DNA of 64,000 nt from Anaerocolumna jejuensis DSM 15929. GTDB lineage: Bacteria; Bacillota; Clostridia; Lachnospirales; Lachnospiraceae. A program made the translations under genes and the position numbers. Positions 18,180 through 26,808 of this stretch are shown here, piece by piece. How positions within the stretch are numbered: the first letter of the stretch is position 1; every line of letters starts with the position of its first letter. A model generated the notes under the pieces. That model saw only the letters and a list, made by a program, of their open reading frames with translations. It was not told the DNA's origin and did no database searches. The stretch is from positions 1 through 64,000 of the forward strand of contig NZ_FRAC01000031.1 of the NCBI RefSeq assembly GCF_900142215.1. Reading direction: 5' to 3'.

Positions 18180-19421
18180 TTATTTTTGCTCCTTCAGCTT
18201 ATCTATAATTCCTTGCGGATTAATAATCGTATCCAGTTTGTCATTAGAAACTGCAGTATCCAATGCGATTTTCCAGAAATCTTTATAATCAATATCCGGT
18301 TTTACCTGACACGCCAGCGCATACACTCCTGCAAGATATGGTACACTCCAGCTAAGTCCACCACTTTGATAGACAGCATAATCATTTACTCCTGTAGGTG
18401 CTGCCACACAACGATTATCCATAGGAAGGCACAGATATTCTTTTTTATAAAAATCCTGCTTTTCTGCCCAGGAAGCTTTACCATATGCAGAAAAATCATT
18501 TGGATCTGTTAATTTAGTTTTTTCCATCCCGGTGAATTTAACTCCTTTGATATCCTCTCTGGTGCCCTTTGTCAGTGAAGTTGTAATAACGAATACGCCT
18601 TCCTCATTAGCCCTTTGATATGCCTTTTTCAAGTCCTTATAGCCATCACTTTCTTTTTCCTCCATACCCCAGGAGATTGAAATAACACGAATCTTTTCAT
18701 CTTCCTTCAACGTTTTATTCAAATCCAACAGTTCATTAATGTCCTTGGCAATTCTGCCGGTATAGTTTTCAGTAATAAAATTTTCAGCTTTATAATAAAG
18801 GTTAGCCTCCGGTGCAACTCCACAGGTTTTCCCCACTGCGATGGATGCTACTCCGGCTCCATGCATCGCAGCTGAAGAGTTTGTTTTTATTAAATCACTC
18901 TCTGAATAATATTTTAATTGTTTTGTAAATTCTTCATGCTTCGTTAATAACTCTTGATCTATGATAGCGATTCCGACGTTTTTTCCTGTTATGCCTTCTT
19001 TATGAAGATTTCTTACCCCTAATCCTGGGTCTTTGCATATCTCCATAATCTTATCCGGATTAAAGCCTTCCGGTAAATTATCCGGCCATTTCGTCTTGCT
19101 GTCATAGGTCGTTAACAAAAGCTTCTCGAACTCATCAGACAAATCAGCCTGCGATAAATCTGCACTTCTGATTTCAATCTCACCATTATCAGCATTTGGT
19201 AATTTTGATACTTTTCCCACAAAATCATCATAATTAGCTTGGGATGGATGCCTTTTGATATAAGGCAAAGATATCGTTTGCTTTTCCTCTAATGTGCTCT
19301 CCTTTGATACTTCGCTCAGACTATTTTTCTCTGCAATTTTATCTTTTTGTGAGCACCCGATTGCCTGCATCATTATAGTAATTATTAATATGATGCATAA
19401 TACTTTTTTTAAACTTTTCAT
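18180..19421 (-). CDS. Subtilisin-like (S8) lipoprotein peptidase
   Basis: This 413-residue lipoprotein has the lipobox AIGC with Cys23. The subtilase triad can be read as Asp155 (GIAIIDQELL), His187 (AAMHGAGVASIAVG) and Ser357 (GGLSWSVPYLAGVYAL). The loop that normally carries the oxyanion Asn (AAGN in subtilisins) reads VITTSLTKG here, so catalysis may be unusual. It is membrane-anchored outside the cell. It lies upstream of, and on the same strand as, a two-component system, which may respond to its action. There is no propeptide-like domain of the usual kind. Confidence 0.8.
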   Translation of the reverse strand: MKSLKKVLCIILIITIMMQAIGCSQKDKIAEKNSLSEVSKESTLEEKQTISLPYIKRHPSQANYDDFVGKVSKLPNADNGEIEIRSADLSQADLSDEFEKLLLTTYDSKTKWPDNLPEGFNPDKIMEICKDPGLGVRNLHKEGITGKNVGIAIIDQELLTKHEEFTKQLKYYSESDLIKTNSSAAMHGAGVASIAVGKTCGVAPEANLYYKAENFITENYTGRIAKDINELLDLNKTLKEDEKIRVISISWGMEEKESDGYKDLKKAYQRANEEGVFVITTSLTKGTREDIKGVKFTGMEKTKLTDPNDFSAYGKASWAEKQDFYKKEYLCLPMDNRCVAAPTGVNDYAVYQSGGLSWSVPYLAGVYALACQVKPDIDYKDFWKIALDTAVSNDKLDTIINPQGIIDKLKEQK

Positions 19422-19750
19422 ACGAATATACTTCCCTTTCTTTTCTTTTTTCTTGTGTAGTAGAGTTTTTCAAGCTTTCGCTTCTTACCATTAATAGCTT
19501 AACAAGAAATACCGATATTTTTTCTACATTATTCTTTCAAATTTCTTTCAATTATCATTTGTAAATTGTTAAGCCCCTACTGATATCTGTACTATTAAAG
19601 ATACTGACTTGGTTGTTGCATAGGTTGATCAAGCTGAGCTGTCACTATAAAAAAAGACGTGAAAGTTTTCACTCTCATGTCCTCAATTCTAGTGGATTTC
19701 TATTATTTTTATCTCATAATTAACTGTTTTTCTTTTGCAACAGGATTATT

Positions 19751-19815
19751 GTCTCCACATGACTTGAACAGTCAAAAAAGATGCCGCTTGAGCCTGGCGA
19801 GGCCTTGAAGAAAGG
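19751..19815 (-). repeat. Dispersed HVET element, copy C
   Basis: On the minus strand this reads SGIFFDCSSHVETIILLQKK and ends at a stop two codons later. It lies just after the PhzF stop codon at 19829. The rest of 19422-19750 shows only a small GTGAAA/TTTCAC palindrome near 19660. Confidence 0.7.
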
Positions 19816-19828
19816 TCGCTTAGCTCTT

Positions 19829-20698
19829 CTATATTTCGACTTCCGTTAAGGTTAAATTCATCGCTCCCCCTCCGACCTTGACTTCAAAAATTTTATTTTC
19901 CTTTATAGCTAGAGACACCTGAATTTCAGATGGCCTTTTCATAGAATAACCTTGTTCAAAAATAATATGTGAAGCTTGCTCCTCGTTGATTTTTCTATAG
20001 TGGTACAAATAACAAGCAAGTGCACCGCTTGATGTACCAGTGGCAGATTCCTCCGGGATACCATATAAGGGAGCAAAGTTTCTACAATAAGCGTTAGCAC
20101 CATGTAAAGATTTCAAAGAAAAAACATGGTAGCCAACAGCATTGTACTTCTGGCTGATTTCTTTTACTTTTTTCATATCCGGTCTGATTGCATCTAAAAT
20201 CTCAATGTTTCTTACAGGAACCATAATATCCCGAAGCCCTGTTGATACAACTTGAACCTTCAAGTCTGCTGTAATTTGGGAAGTACTGATGTTCAAGGAA
20301 TCTGCTACTTCATCTTTATCTATAACTTCCGAAAATATAGGCGCAGATTGATCCATCATAACAAAATTATCGTTATGAATTTCAATGCCAAGTATTCCTG
20401 CTCTGGTTTCTTGCTCATACTTACCTTGTTTTAACAAATTTAGACTAGACATTGCATAGAAGGTGGCAATCGTAGCATGACCACATAAGTCCACCTCTTC
20501 CTTCGGAGTAAAGAATCTCACTTTAAAATCCGCCGCGTTTGATTGTAATACAAAAGCAGTTTCACTGAATCCAAGTACAGCAGCAATTTTTTTCATTTCT
20601 TCCACAGTTAATGAATCTGCATTCATAACAACGCCTGCTGGGTTTCCGCCTTCTTTTGTTTTAGCAAAAGAATTTAATGTGTATACGTCTATTTTCAT
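19829..20698 (-). CDS. PhzF family isomerase/epimerase-like protein
   Basis: This 289-residue protein has the PhzF fold signatures: the N-terminal GGNPAGVV and FSETAFVL (with the catalytic Glu), then DLCGHATIATFYAM, and ESATGTSSGALACYLY in the second half. PhzF proteins isomerise small amino- or hydroxy-acid substrates; this subgroup is uncharacterised. It is 29 bp downstream of an ankyrin-repeat gene and probably co-transcribed with it. A truncated duplicate lies at 15307-15573. Confidence 0.9.
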   Translation of the reverse strand: MKIDVYTLNSFAKTKEGGNPAGVVMNADSLTVEEMKKIAAVLGFSETAFVLQSNAADFKVRFFTPKEEVDLCGHATIATFYAMSSLNLLKQGKYEQETRAGILGIEIHNDNFVMMDQSAPIFSEVIDKDEVADSLNISTSQITADLKVQVVSTGLRDIMVPVRNIEILDAIRPDMKKVKEISQKYNAVGYHVFSLKSLHGANAYCRNFAPLYGIPEESATGTSSGALACYLYHYRKINEEQASHIIFEQGYSMKRPSEIQVSLAIKENKIFEVKVGGGAMNLTLTEVEI

Positions 20699-20727
20699 AT
20701 ATTCCCAACTCCTATACTTCTCTTACT

Positions 20728-21084
20728 TTATTCGGTTAGTTTCTTTAATAAATCTGCTATTTCATTCTGCCCAAGCTCGGTAGCAAAAGCAATTGCATCC
20801 ATATTCCTCATAGAAGTACCATTATATAAAATATGAATGTCTATTCCATGCTCCACCAAGAGCTTAACAATGTCCAGATGTCCACCATAAATTGCCCCAA
20901 ACAGGGGATTTCTTTCAGGTTCACTGACATCAAGCTCTGCTCCTGACAATAACAAAAGCTTGACTATTTCGATATGTCCACCAGATGCTGCTTCAGCGTT
21001 GACACCGATTAAATTCTCTACTATTTCTATTTTGCCGTTTTTAATGGCACTTCGTATTTCCTTTGCTAGTGACTTTTGATCCAT
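20728..21084 (-). CDS. Ankyrin repeat protein
   Basis: This 118-residue protein consists of about three ankyrin repeats, e.g. AASGGHIEIVKLLLLSGAEL and IYGGHLDIVKLLVEHGIDIH. It has no signal peptide, so it probably mediates protein contacts in the cytoplasm. It precedes PhzF on the same strand. Confidence 0.88.
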   Translation of the reverse strand: MDQKSLAKEIRSAIKNGKIEIVENLIGVNAEAASGGHIEIVKLLLLSGAELDVSEPERNPLFGAIYGGHLDIVKLLVEHGIDIHILYNGTSMRNMDAIAFATELGQNEIADLLKKLTE

Positions 21085-21155
21085 GGAGTTAAATCCCTTT
21101 CTGTTACTTTTTTCACAAACAAAATTACATATATAATAAAACTTTGTGCTCCAGA

Positions 21156-21335
21156 TCAGCCCTCATTTTTTTGTTCCTTCTTTTTTAGAATTGCAAGCGA
21201 CTTAATAAGTTCTTTCCTAACATCTCCCTTTGCTTTACCATTCATGATAGGATCAAGCATTGAATAGGCATAGGAAGGTGGCAACCCCTTGAAAATTCGG
21301 CAATTCCTTCTTCAACAATAGAATCCAGCTTCATG
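21156..21335 (-). pseudogene. Frameshifted small gene remnant
   Basis: Minus-strand frames starting MKLDSIVEEGIAEFSRG and continuing after a frameshift as YAYSMLDPIMNGKAKGDVRK run to a stop at 21156. The second part alone would be a 34-residue ORF from ATG 21260. It looks like one small soluble protein broken by an indel near 21275. Family not recognised. Confidence 0.4.
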
Positions 21336-21337
21336 AT

Positions 21338-21682
21338 TTAAAAAGTAATAAAGCAATCATGTTTATGATAATAAATAAAGTTTTTAATATAATCATTCAC
21401 AGTAGGATTTGTTAATTGATGTTGAGTATTTACAATAATATCGCTAATAACCTGACCAGAAAAAAGCCATTGTAAATTAAGATTGAGTGCAAAACTTGGA
21501 TAAATTTCATCATCAGTATCATCATCTACATCAATAAGGTCATCTAAGTACACTAATGTATTAATATCAAATTTTACTATATCCTTTTTAGCATATAGAT
21601 CATGTTCATCTAACATATCAGTATCTAACTTAAATAGCTGCTCCAGACTAATAGGTGTTCTAACATATTTCTCAGTCTCCAT
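21338..21682 (-). CDS. Hypothetical acidic protein, immunity-like
   Basis: This 114-residue protein is very acidic (DVDDDTDDEIYP) and has no signal or membrane segment. Its size, charge and neighbourhood (next to a broken SUKH-like gene) resemble immunity proteins of polymorphic toxin systems, but there is no recognisable domain. It has its own start with GAGG upstream. Confidence 0.6.
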   Translation of the reverse strand: METEKYVRTPISLEQLFKLDTDMLDEHDLYAKKDIVKFDINTLVYLDDLIDVDDDTDDEIYPSFALNLNLQWLFSGQVISDIIVNTQHQLTNPTVNDYIKNFIYYHKHDCFITF

Positions 21683-21772
21683 TTTATTTTCCTCCTAATT
21701 TAGATTAAATAAATAAGCGGTCGTAATCTAACTTACAATTCTTCGCTAAATTCATTAATTTGCCTAGTCTTG

Positions 21773-22030
21773 TTAAATGAGATCAAGACTAATTTTTGCT
21801 TGTACGATTTGTGATTTGTCAAAATCATAATCCAAATACCCATCTTGGTCGAAAAATATACATTCTGTTTATAAAATTCGCAAATAGTCTTTAAAAACTT
21901 TTCCGGTGATTCATACAACACATCCGGTTCATCTTCATGATTTACTCTATAAATTTTTTCCGAGCCGCTCTCATCGCAACCATAACATATAAAACCACTA
22001 GAATTACAAAAAAGTTTGTATTCCGTTAGG
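21773..22030 (-). pseudogene. Frameshifted SUKH/SMI1-like fragment
   Basis: A frame without a start codon runs from the end of the Crp-type gene and contains YESPEKFLKTICEFYKQNVY. Near 21860, at a T-run, it must shift by one base to continue as FFDQDGYLDYDFDKSQIVQA and end at TAA 21773-21775. The joined C-terminal part looks like an SMI1/KNR4 (SUKH) family domain. The missing start and the one-base deletion make it a pseudogene. Confidence 0.6.
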
Positions 22031-22031
22031 C

Positions 22032-22610
22032 TTACTTTTCTTCTTTAATTGTTCTGCGAATTCTGCTAAGTGATATAGGTGTTATCCCCAGATATGATGC
22101 TATATAGGATTGCTTTACACGTTTCTCTAAATTAGGATAAATCCTCTTAAAATCAATATATCTCTCTGTAGCACTTTGCGTCAAAAAACAACTTTCTCTA
22201 TATATTTTGTACCGTATACTATTTTGTAATAACTGATTCCATATCTTAATCCAATACACATCCTCTCCAATAAGCCTTTTAACTTTCTCCCAACCCATTA
22301 CCAAAAATTCACAATCTTCCAAAGTTTCTGCTACATATGGTAAGCGTTCATCAATACCTCCACCAATGCAACCTTCCGTTCCAAAAAATCTGGTAATGTC
22401 ATTGCCAGCCATATCAATATAATACAATCTTATAACTCCGGATAAAAGAATATACAAATTTTTATTAGAATCCTCAATCTGTGATATTATCTGATTTTTT
22501 TCCTTTTTACAACAAGTCATCTGTTCATAGATTGGATAAACTTTCTCTCTTAATAGTTGAATATTATTTGCTTTTTGAATAATCTCAATCATGGTATCTA
22601 ACTTATCCAT
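22032..22610 (-). CDS. Crp/Fnr family transcriptional regulator
   Basis: This 192-residue protein has an N-terminal cyclic-nucleotide-binding-like beta-barrel (LYILLSGVIRLYYIDMAGND) and a C-terminal helix-turn-helix (QSYIASYLGITPISLSRIRR). There are no Fe-S cysteine clusters. The effector is unknown. It lies 10 bp downstream of the aldo/keto reductase gene and is probably in one operon with it, perhaps regulating it. Confidence 0.88.
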   Translation of the reverse strand: MDKLDTMIEIIQKANNIQLLREKVYPIYEQMTCCKKEKNQIISQIEDSNKNLYILLSGVIRLYYIDMAGNDITRFFGTEGCIGGGIDERLPYVAETLEDCEFLVMGWEKVKRLIGEDVYWIKIWNQLLQNSIRYKIYRESCFLTQSATERYIDFKRIYPNLEKRVKQSYIASYLGITPISLSRIRRTIKEEK

Positions 22611-22620
22611 ATCATCTCTC

Positions 22621-23571
22621 TTATCTTTCCCAGCCTGCTTTTACACTTACCCCAGTGTTTAAAGCCGCCTGTTCTAATAATTCCATTTCACTCTGCTCCA
22701 AAATAATTTTGTCAGCTCTGCTGATACTTTCAATTTGAGAGACTTTAGTAGCACCAACCAAAGGAATCGTACCTTTTTTAATGGCCCAGGCAATTGCAAT
22801 CTGTGACACGTCCGCATAATGTTTATCAGCAATCTTTTGCATTGTGTTAATTAATGGTTCTATCTTTCCAAGCGTTTCAGCTGGAAATGCTTTCGTCCTT
22901 CTGCTCCTACCTTTAAATGGATTTGATACACTGTAATTACCGGTTAATGCTCCTTGTTCTAAAACCATATAAGCAAAAAAACAGGTAGCATTTCCTTTAC
23001 ACCATTCTAATATTCCTTCCCTCTCTGACTTTCTATAGAGAAGGCTGTAATGATTCTGGACTGCATCTAAATGAATACCATGTGCTTCAAGTATTTTCGA
23101 GGCTTCTTTTACTTGTTTTAAATTATGATTGGAAACACCAATGTGTTTTACTTTACCAGCTTTATATAAACCAACCGCCTGTTCGATCCATTTTTCTATA
23201 TTTGATGGATTATGAATCCAATAGATATCAATGATTTCTCGATTGAGTCTTTCCATGCTTTTATTAAATGATTTCATCAGTGCTTTTTTACTCTGTATTG
23301 CTACTGGTGTGAACTTCGTAGAAACAATAATATTTTCAAACTGTTCGATACACCTTCCTAAAATAGCTTCCGATGCTCCCATCCCGTATACAGCAGCTGT
23401 ATCCCATAAAGTCAGTCCATTTTCTATACCACTTTTAAAAACAGGAAATAATTCCTCAAGACCATATGAATTGCCAAAAATCTTATTACCGCCATTAATT
23501 CCTGTCCCCCACGACCATGTTCCAATTGCAATGGCTGGTATTGTATCCTTCCCTAATTGCACTGTTCTCAT
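22621..23571 (-). CDS. Aldo/keto reductase
   Basis: This 316-residue NADPH-dependent oxidoreductase has the family tetrad in LWDTAAVYGMGASE (Asp, Tyr), VSTKFTP (Lys) and YWIHNPS (His). The C-terminal cofactor segment is IPLVGATKVSQIE. It is the first gene of a two-gene unit with a Crp-type regulator. The substrate is not predictable. Confidence 0.93.
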   Translation of the reverse strand: MRTVQLGKDTIPAIAIGTWSWGTGINGGNKIFGNSYGLEELFPVFKSGIENGLTLWDTAAVYGMGASEAILGRCIEQFENIIVSTKFTPVAIQSKKALMKSFNKSMERLNREIIDIYWIHNPSNIEKWIEQAVGLYKAGKVKHIGVSNHNLKQVKEASKILEAHGIHLDAVQNHYSLLYRKSEREGILEWCKGNATCFFAYMVLEQGALTGNYSVSNPFKGRSRRTKAFPAETLGKIEPLINTMQKIADKHYADVSQIAIAWAIKKGTIPLVGATKVSQIESISRADKIILEQSEMELLEQAALNTGVSVKAGWER

Positions 23572-23843
23572 TTTGTTATCCTCCTTTTTAATATTCTAAC
23601 GCATTGATTGGAGTTTATAATTAACAAATGATAAGAGAATCCATTTTTATAACTTATTTAATTTTGTAATAATATTATTGACAATAAACTACTGATGTAG
23701 CGATTCGTAAGTTGTAAGATTGCTTTTCCTAAAGGGCATGATCACCTTTGAAAATCTCATAAACATATTAGACCTATTTTATATTATTCAATGGATTTCA
23801 CGAATTCTCTGATTTACTACACTTTCCGTGACAGCAAACATAC

Positions 23844-23910
23844 CGTCTCCACATGCCTTGAGGAGATAAAAAAGATGTCACTTGAGCCTATTACCCCCTT
23901 AGTGTTAAAA
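23844..23910 (-). repeat. Dispersed HVET element, copy D
   Basis: This is the best-preserved copy: on the minus strand it reads SSDIFFISSRHVETVCLLSR, then KV and a stop. The flanking frame GVIG lies before it. The rest of 23572-24167 has no recognised gene. Confidence 0.75.
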
Positions 23911-24167
23911 TATCTTTCTGAATACAATTTTTTTGACTCTTAATCTACTAGGGGCAATAGTATTCACCAACACTTACAGAAGCTATCTATAATAAATATT
24001 ATCGTAAACCTTATTTGCATAATCATTTGTAAATACTTTATCATTTATAAAGTTGTTCTTCCTAGCTCTCAAAGCAAAGTATTAGCCATATTTCTATATT
24101 AAACGTATTTTTTAATTTATATATGTGATAATATTTTTCCCATCATAATTCAGCTCCCAATCTTAAT

Positions 24168-24326
24168 TTATTCATAAAACAACCATGGTGTAATTTCATA
24201 CTTTGCCAGATTAATTACTCTTCTTTCAATGTCTTCAGCAAATGGTGGAGAAACAACATTTCCTTTAATTGTTTTTGTTGTTGTATCATCATAACTTATA
24301 ATACAAATCCAATTGTATTTTTCCAT
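24168..24326 (-). CDS. Small ORF (52 aa), uncertain
   Basis: ATG 24326 to TAA 24168 encodes a 52-residue soluble protein starting MEKYNWICIISYDD and ending TPWLFYE. The composition looks coding, but the ribosome binding site is weak (AGGAT about 15 nt upstream). It may be the remaining end of a larger gene. Like other small minus-strand genes here it is followed by an HVET element. Confidence 0.45.
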   Translation of the reverse strand: MEKYNWICIISYDDTTTKTIKGNVVSPPFAEDIERRVINLAKYEITPWLFYE

Positions 24327-24365
24327 TTTTCAAGAGAAAAATCCTGTTCCCAAAGTTAAAAAAAA

Positions 24366-24394
24366 TTGAAAACAACCTTTTTATGTGTTAAAAT
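24366..24394 (+). promoter_or_regulatory. Sigma-A promoter of the S51 peptidase gene
   Basis: TTGAAA, a 17-bp spacer and TAAAAT lie about 80 bp before the ATG at 24476. Confidence 0.6.
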
Positions 24395-24475
24395 ATGGTA
24401 GGTCAGAAATATTATATACATTGGCATAAGAATTGCTAATGTAGTACAAAGTTTATATTATACGAGGTAATATGT

Positions 24476-25123
24476 ATGGATTATCGCCTGTTTGGCTTTT
24501 TCAGTGGTTTCCCCAACTATCGCTTTCCCCGTGAAGTGGCTCAGCGGCTCAGCGAAGAACTGACAAATCGTGACAGCCTTGTCTTTGTGAGCGCTTGGCC
24601 TGCGGATTACGCAAGAAATGACAGCGATTCAGATGGTATGTATAGCATGTTCGAGGAATACAACATACCTTTCGCACGGCACTATGTAATTGATAATCGG
24701 ATGGAAGCTTCACAAGCTAAGCGATTGATTAATGAATCTTCCTGTGTGTTTCTTATGGGCGGTCACCCCGGATTGCAATTTCAACTAATACGAGATAAGG
24801 GCTTGGATGCTGCGATTTGTGATACTGCCGCAGCGGTGTTGGGCGTCAGTGCAGGCGCAATCAACATGGCCAAACGCTCGCTTGACACTAAGGAATCTCC
24901 AGTCCCATATGATGGCCTGGGTCTGGCTGACATTACCGTCAAGCCACACTTTAAGCTTGAGAATCAGCAGGTATTATCAACCTTATTGCAAATTTCCATG
25001 GAGCTGCCCATTTATGCTATAGAAGACGACAGCGCCATTTTCGTGACCGGCGACCGCATCTCATACTCAGGACGAATTCATTGGGTATGCAATGGCAAAA
25101 TCTGCCCTCTTAGCATACCATAA
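24476..25123 (+). CDS. Peptidase S51 family (dipeptidase E-like)
   Basis: This 215-residue protein is a class-I glutamine-amidotransferase-like peptidase. The nucleophile motif is GVSAGAINMAKRSL (Ser in the elbow), preceded by the substrate loop FLMGGHPGLQ. The conserved VKPHFKLE supplies a His. Members cleave Asp-X dipeptides or act as cyanophycinase relatives in the cytoplasm. CGAGGT precedes the ATG. It stands alone with its own promoter. Confidence 0.88.
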   Translation: MDYRLFGFFSGFPNYRFPREVAQRLSEELTNRDSLVFVSAWPADYARNDSDSDGMYSMFEEYNIPFARHYVIDNRMEASQAKRLINESSCVFLMGGHPGLQFQLIRDKGLDAAICDTAAAVLGVSAGAINMAKRSLDTKESPVPYDGLGLADITVKPHFKLENQQVLSTLLQISMELPIYAIEDDSAIFVTGDRISYSGRIHWVCNGKICPLSIP

Positions 25124-25144
25124 GCGGTTCGGCATGGAAGGGTG

Positions 25145-25360
25145 TTATGAGATTAATGTATTTATCCTTGCAACCAATGCGGATATGGATACTTCCAACT
25201 TATCTTTTATAAAATATAGTTCTGGAAACGATACATACCCTTTTTTCTTAAGCTCAGTTATTGCGCCTGTAACGACTCCTTTAGGCATAAGTAATGAAGC
25301 AGCGAACATATCTGCCTGCACTTCTTTTTGAAGGTTATGTCCATTTCTGCTGTGTAGCAA
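25145..25360 (-). pseudogene. C-terminal fragment of ImmA/IrrE metallopeptidase
   Basis: A 71-codon frame contains LQKEVQADMFAASLLMP, the signature that follows the HExxH motif in ImmA/IrrE peptidases. The HExxH helix and everything before it are missing. The preceding sequence up to 25690 shows no matching half. It is a remnant of a mobile-element regulator gene. Confidence 0.75.
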
Positions 25361-25698
25361 TGGGAATCATATAACTGCTATTCCTGAATTTTTGAAAAAA
25401 TGCAGGAAGGAGATTTCCGCTTTTTACGGACACCGTCCAAAGCAATTGTATCAGAAGCAACCGTTGTCAGTTATTTAAGGAAAAATATTTTTCGCATTAT
25501 GGCTAAAAGGCCTAATTTAGTATAACACGATTTATTCAGGAAAAGCAGGAAAACCTCGATATTACAAGAGGATTTGCACACTTCTTAAAGTTATAGAACT
25601 TTTACTGTCAAGTTTAGAAAATATATAGTATCATGAACATTTTCCAAATGTTTCATTTGAGAAATGAATATAGCACCGTTTGGTGAATGCAACTATAG
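25361..25698. other. Gap with no recognisable gene
   Basis: Broken plus-strand frames are present (e.g. AFYGHRPKQLYQKQ near 25420), but no ribosome binding site and no family could be recognised. Confidence 0.3.
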
Positions 25699-25757
25699 AA
25701 AAAAGGCATTGCCCTGACAATCTGAGCTGTCATTCTAATGTCATCAATGCCTTTTTC
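25699..25757 (-). terminator. Terminator of the hyp operon
   Basis: AAAAAGGCATTG pairs with AATGCCTTTTT around an inner GACA/TGTC pair. It lies 24 bp past the hypB stop codon. Confidence 0.7.
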
Positions 25758-25780
25758 TCTAAACTTTATTTTTTAATTCT

Positions 25781-26452
25781 TTAGTTCTGCCACTCTTTAA
25801 CAGCACTTCTAATCCAGCTGATCCATGCATCAAATCCTTGTCCTGTCTTCGCCGAGATAAACAACACCTTTGCCTTGGGATTACGATTGAGGATTCTCTT
25901 AATGACAGCATTATCATCAAAGTCAAATACTGCTTTTGTATCAATCTTATTAATCAATATCAAATCACATACTTCAAATATCAATGGATATTTTAATGGT
26001 TTATCATCTCCTTCCGGAACAGAAAGGATGGCAACATTCGTTGATGCACCTGTATCAAATTCAGCCGGGCATACAAGATTCCCTACGTTTTCCAGCACTA
26101 GTAAATCCAATTCTTCTGTTCCAAACTCATTTAATGCTTGGACTGTCATTTCTGCATCCATATGGCACATCCCACCTGTGTGAAGCTGTATTGCCTTAGC
26201 GCCTGTTGCTGCTATCTTTTCCGCATCCACGGTGGCATCAATATCTGCTTCCATAACTCCAATCTGCATCTCATTTTTTAATTTTTCAATGGTACGCATA
26301 AGGGTGGTAGTCTTGCCAGCTCCAGGAGATGCCATTAGGTTAATCATAAAAGTTTTCTGCCTCTTTAATCTTTCTCTAATACCATCTGCAGTAATTTCAT
26401 TTTTTTTATACACGTTTTGCTTGATCTCTAATACTCTAAATTTATCATTCAT
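25781..26452 (-). CDS. hypB: Hydrogenase/urease-type nickel insertion GTPase HypB
   Basis: This 223-residue SIMIBI-class GTPase has the P-loop ASPGAGKTTTL, the MEADIDATVDA switch region, LVLENVGNLVCPAEFD and the base-recognition motif INKID. I start at ATG 26452 with GGGAG upstream, within the end of hypA. The N-terminal His-rich or CXXCGC extension of some HypB proteins is absent. HypB with HypA delivers nickel to NiFe hydrogenase. No hydrogenase or hypCDEF genes are in the window, so the client enzyme must lie elsewhere or differ. Confidence 0.92.
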   Translation of the reverse strand: MNDKFRVLEIKQNVYKKNEITADGIRERLKRQKTFMINLMASPGAGKTTTLMRTIEKLKNEMQIGVMEADIDATVDAEKIAATGAKAIQLHTGGMCHMDAEMTVQALNEFGTEELDLLVLENVGNLVCPAEFDTGASTNVAILSVPEGDDKPLKYPLIFEVCDLILINKIDTKAVFDFDDNAVIKRILNRNPKAKVLFISAKTGQGFDAWISWIRSAVKEWQN

Positions 26453-26456
26453 TGCA

Positions 26457-26807
26457 TTACTCCCACAGAATCTGGATTTCCTTGATAAGAAAATCCCGTC
26501 CCGAAAGGACCTCCTTTTCATATTCGTGACAAACCGGACAGAACCCACCATTTTGAACTACATTATAGTCTGCTCCACACGTTTTACATTTTCCAATTCC
26601 TTCACTTCTCTCGATAATCAATTTGCAGTCCTCAAACATCGGTTTATCTTCAATCATCAGAGGAAAATAATCTATCATAAAACTAGGTATTATGGAACAT
26701 AATTCTCCGACATCTAATACAATAGCCGATACTTTAGGGATCTGATTGGCTGAAGCTATTTGCTCTACCTCGTCGACCACTTGCAGCATTACATTTAATT
26801 CATGCAT
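26457..26807 (-). CDS. hypA: Hydrogenase maturation nickel metallochaperone HypA
   Basis: This 116-residue protein has the N-terminal nickel-binding MHE and a structural zinc site made of Cys74, Cys77, Cys90 and Cys93 (CKTCG and CPVC). It is directly between hypB (downstream) and the large oxidoreductase gene (1 bp upstream), clearly one operon. Confidence 0.92.
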   Translation of the reverse strand: MHELNVMLQVVDEVEQIASANQIPKVSAIVLDVGELCSIIPSFMIDYFPLMIEDKPMFEDCKLIIERSEGIGKCKTCGADYNVVQNGGFCPVCHEYEKEVLSGRDFLIKEIQILWE

Positions 26808-26808
26808 G

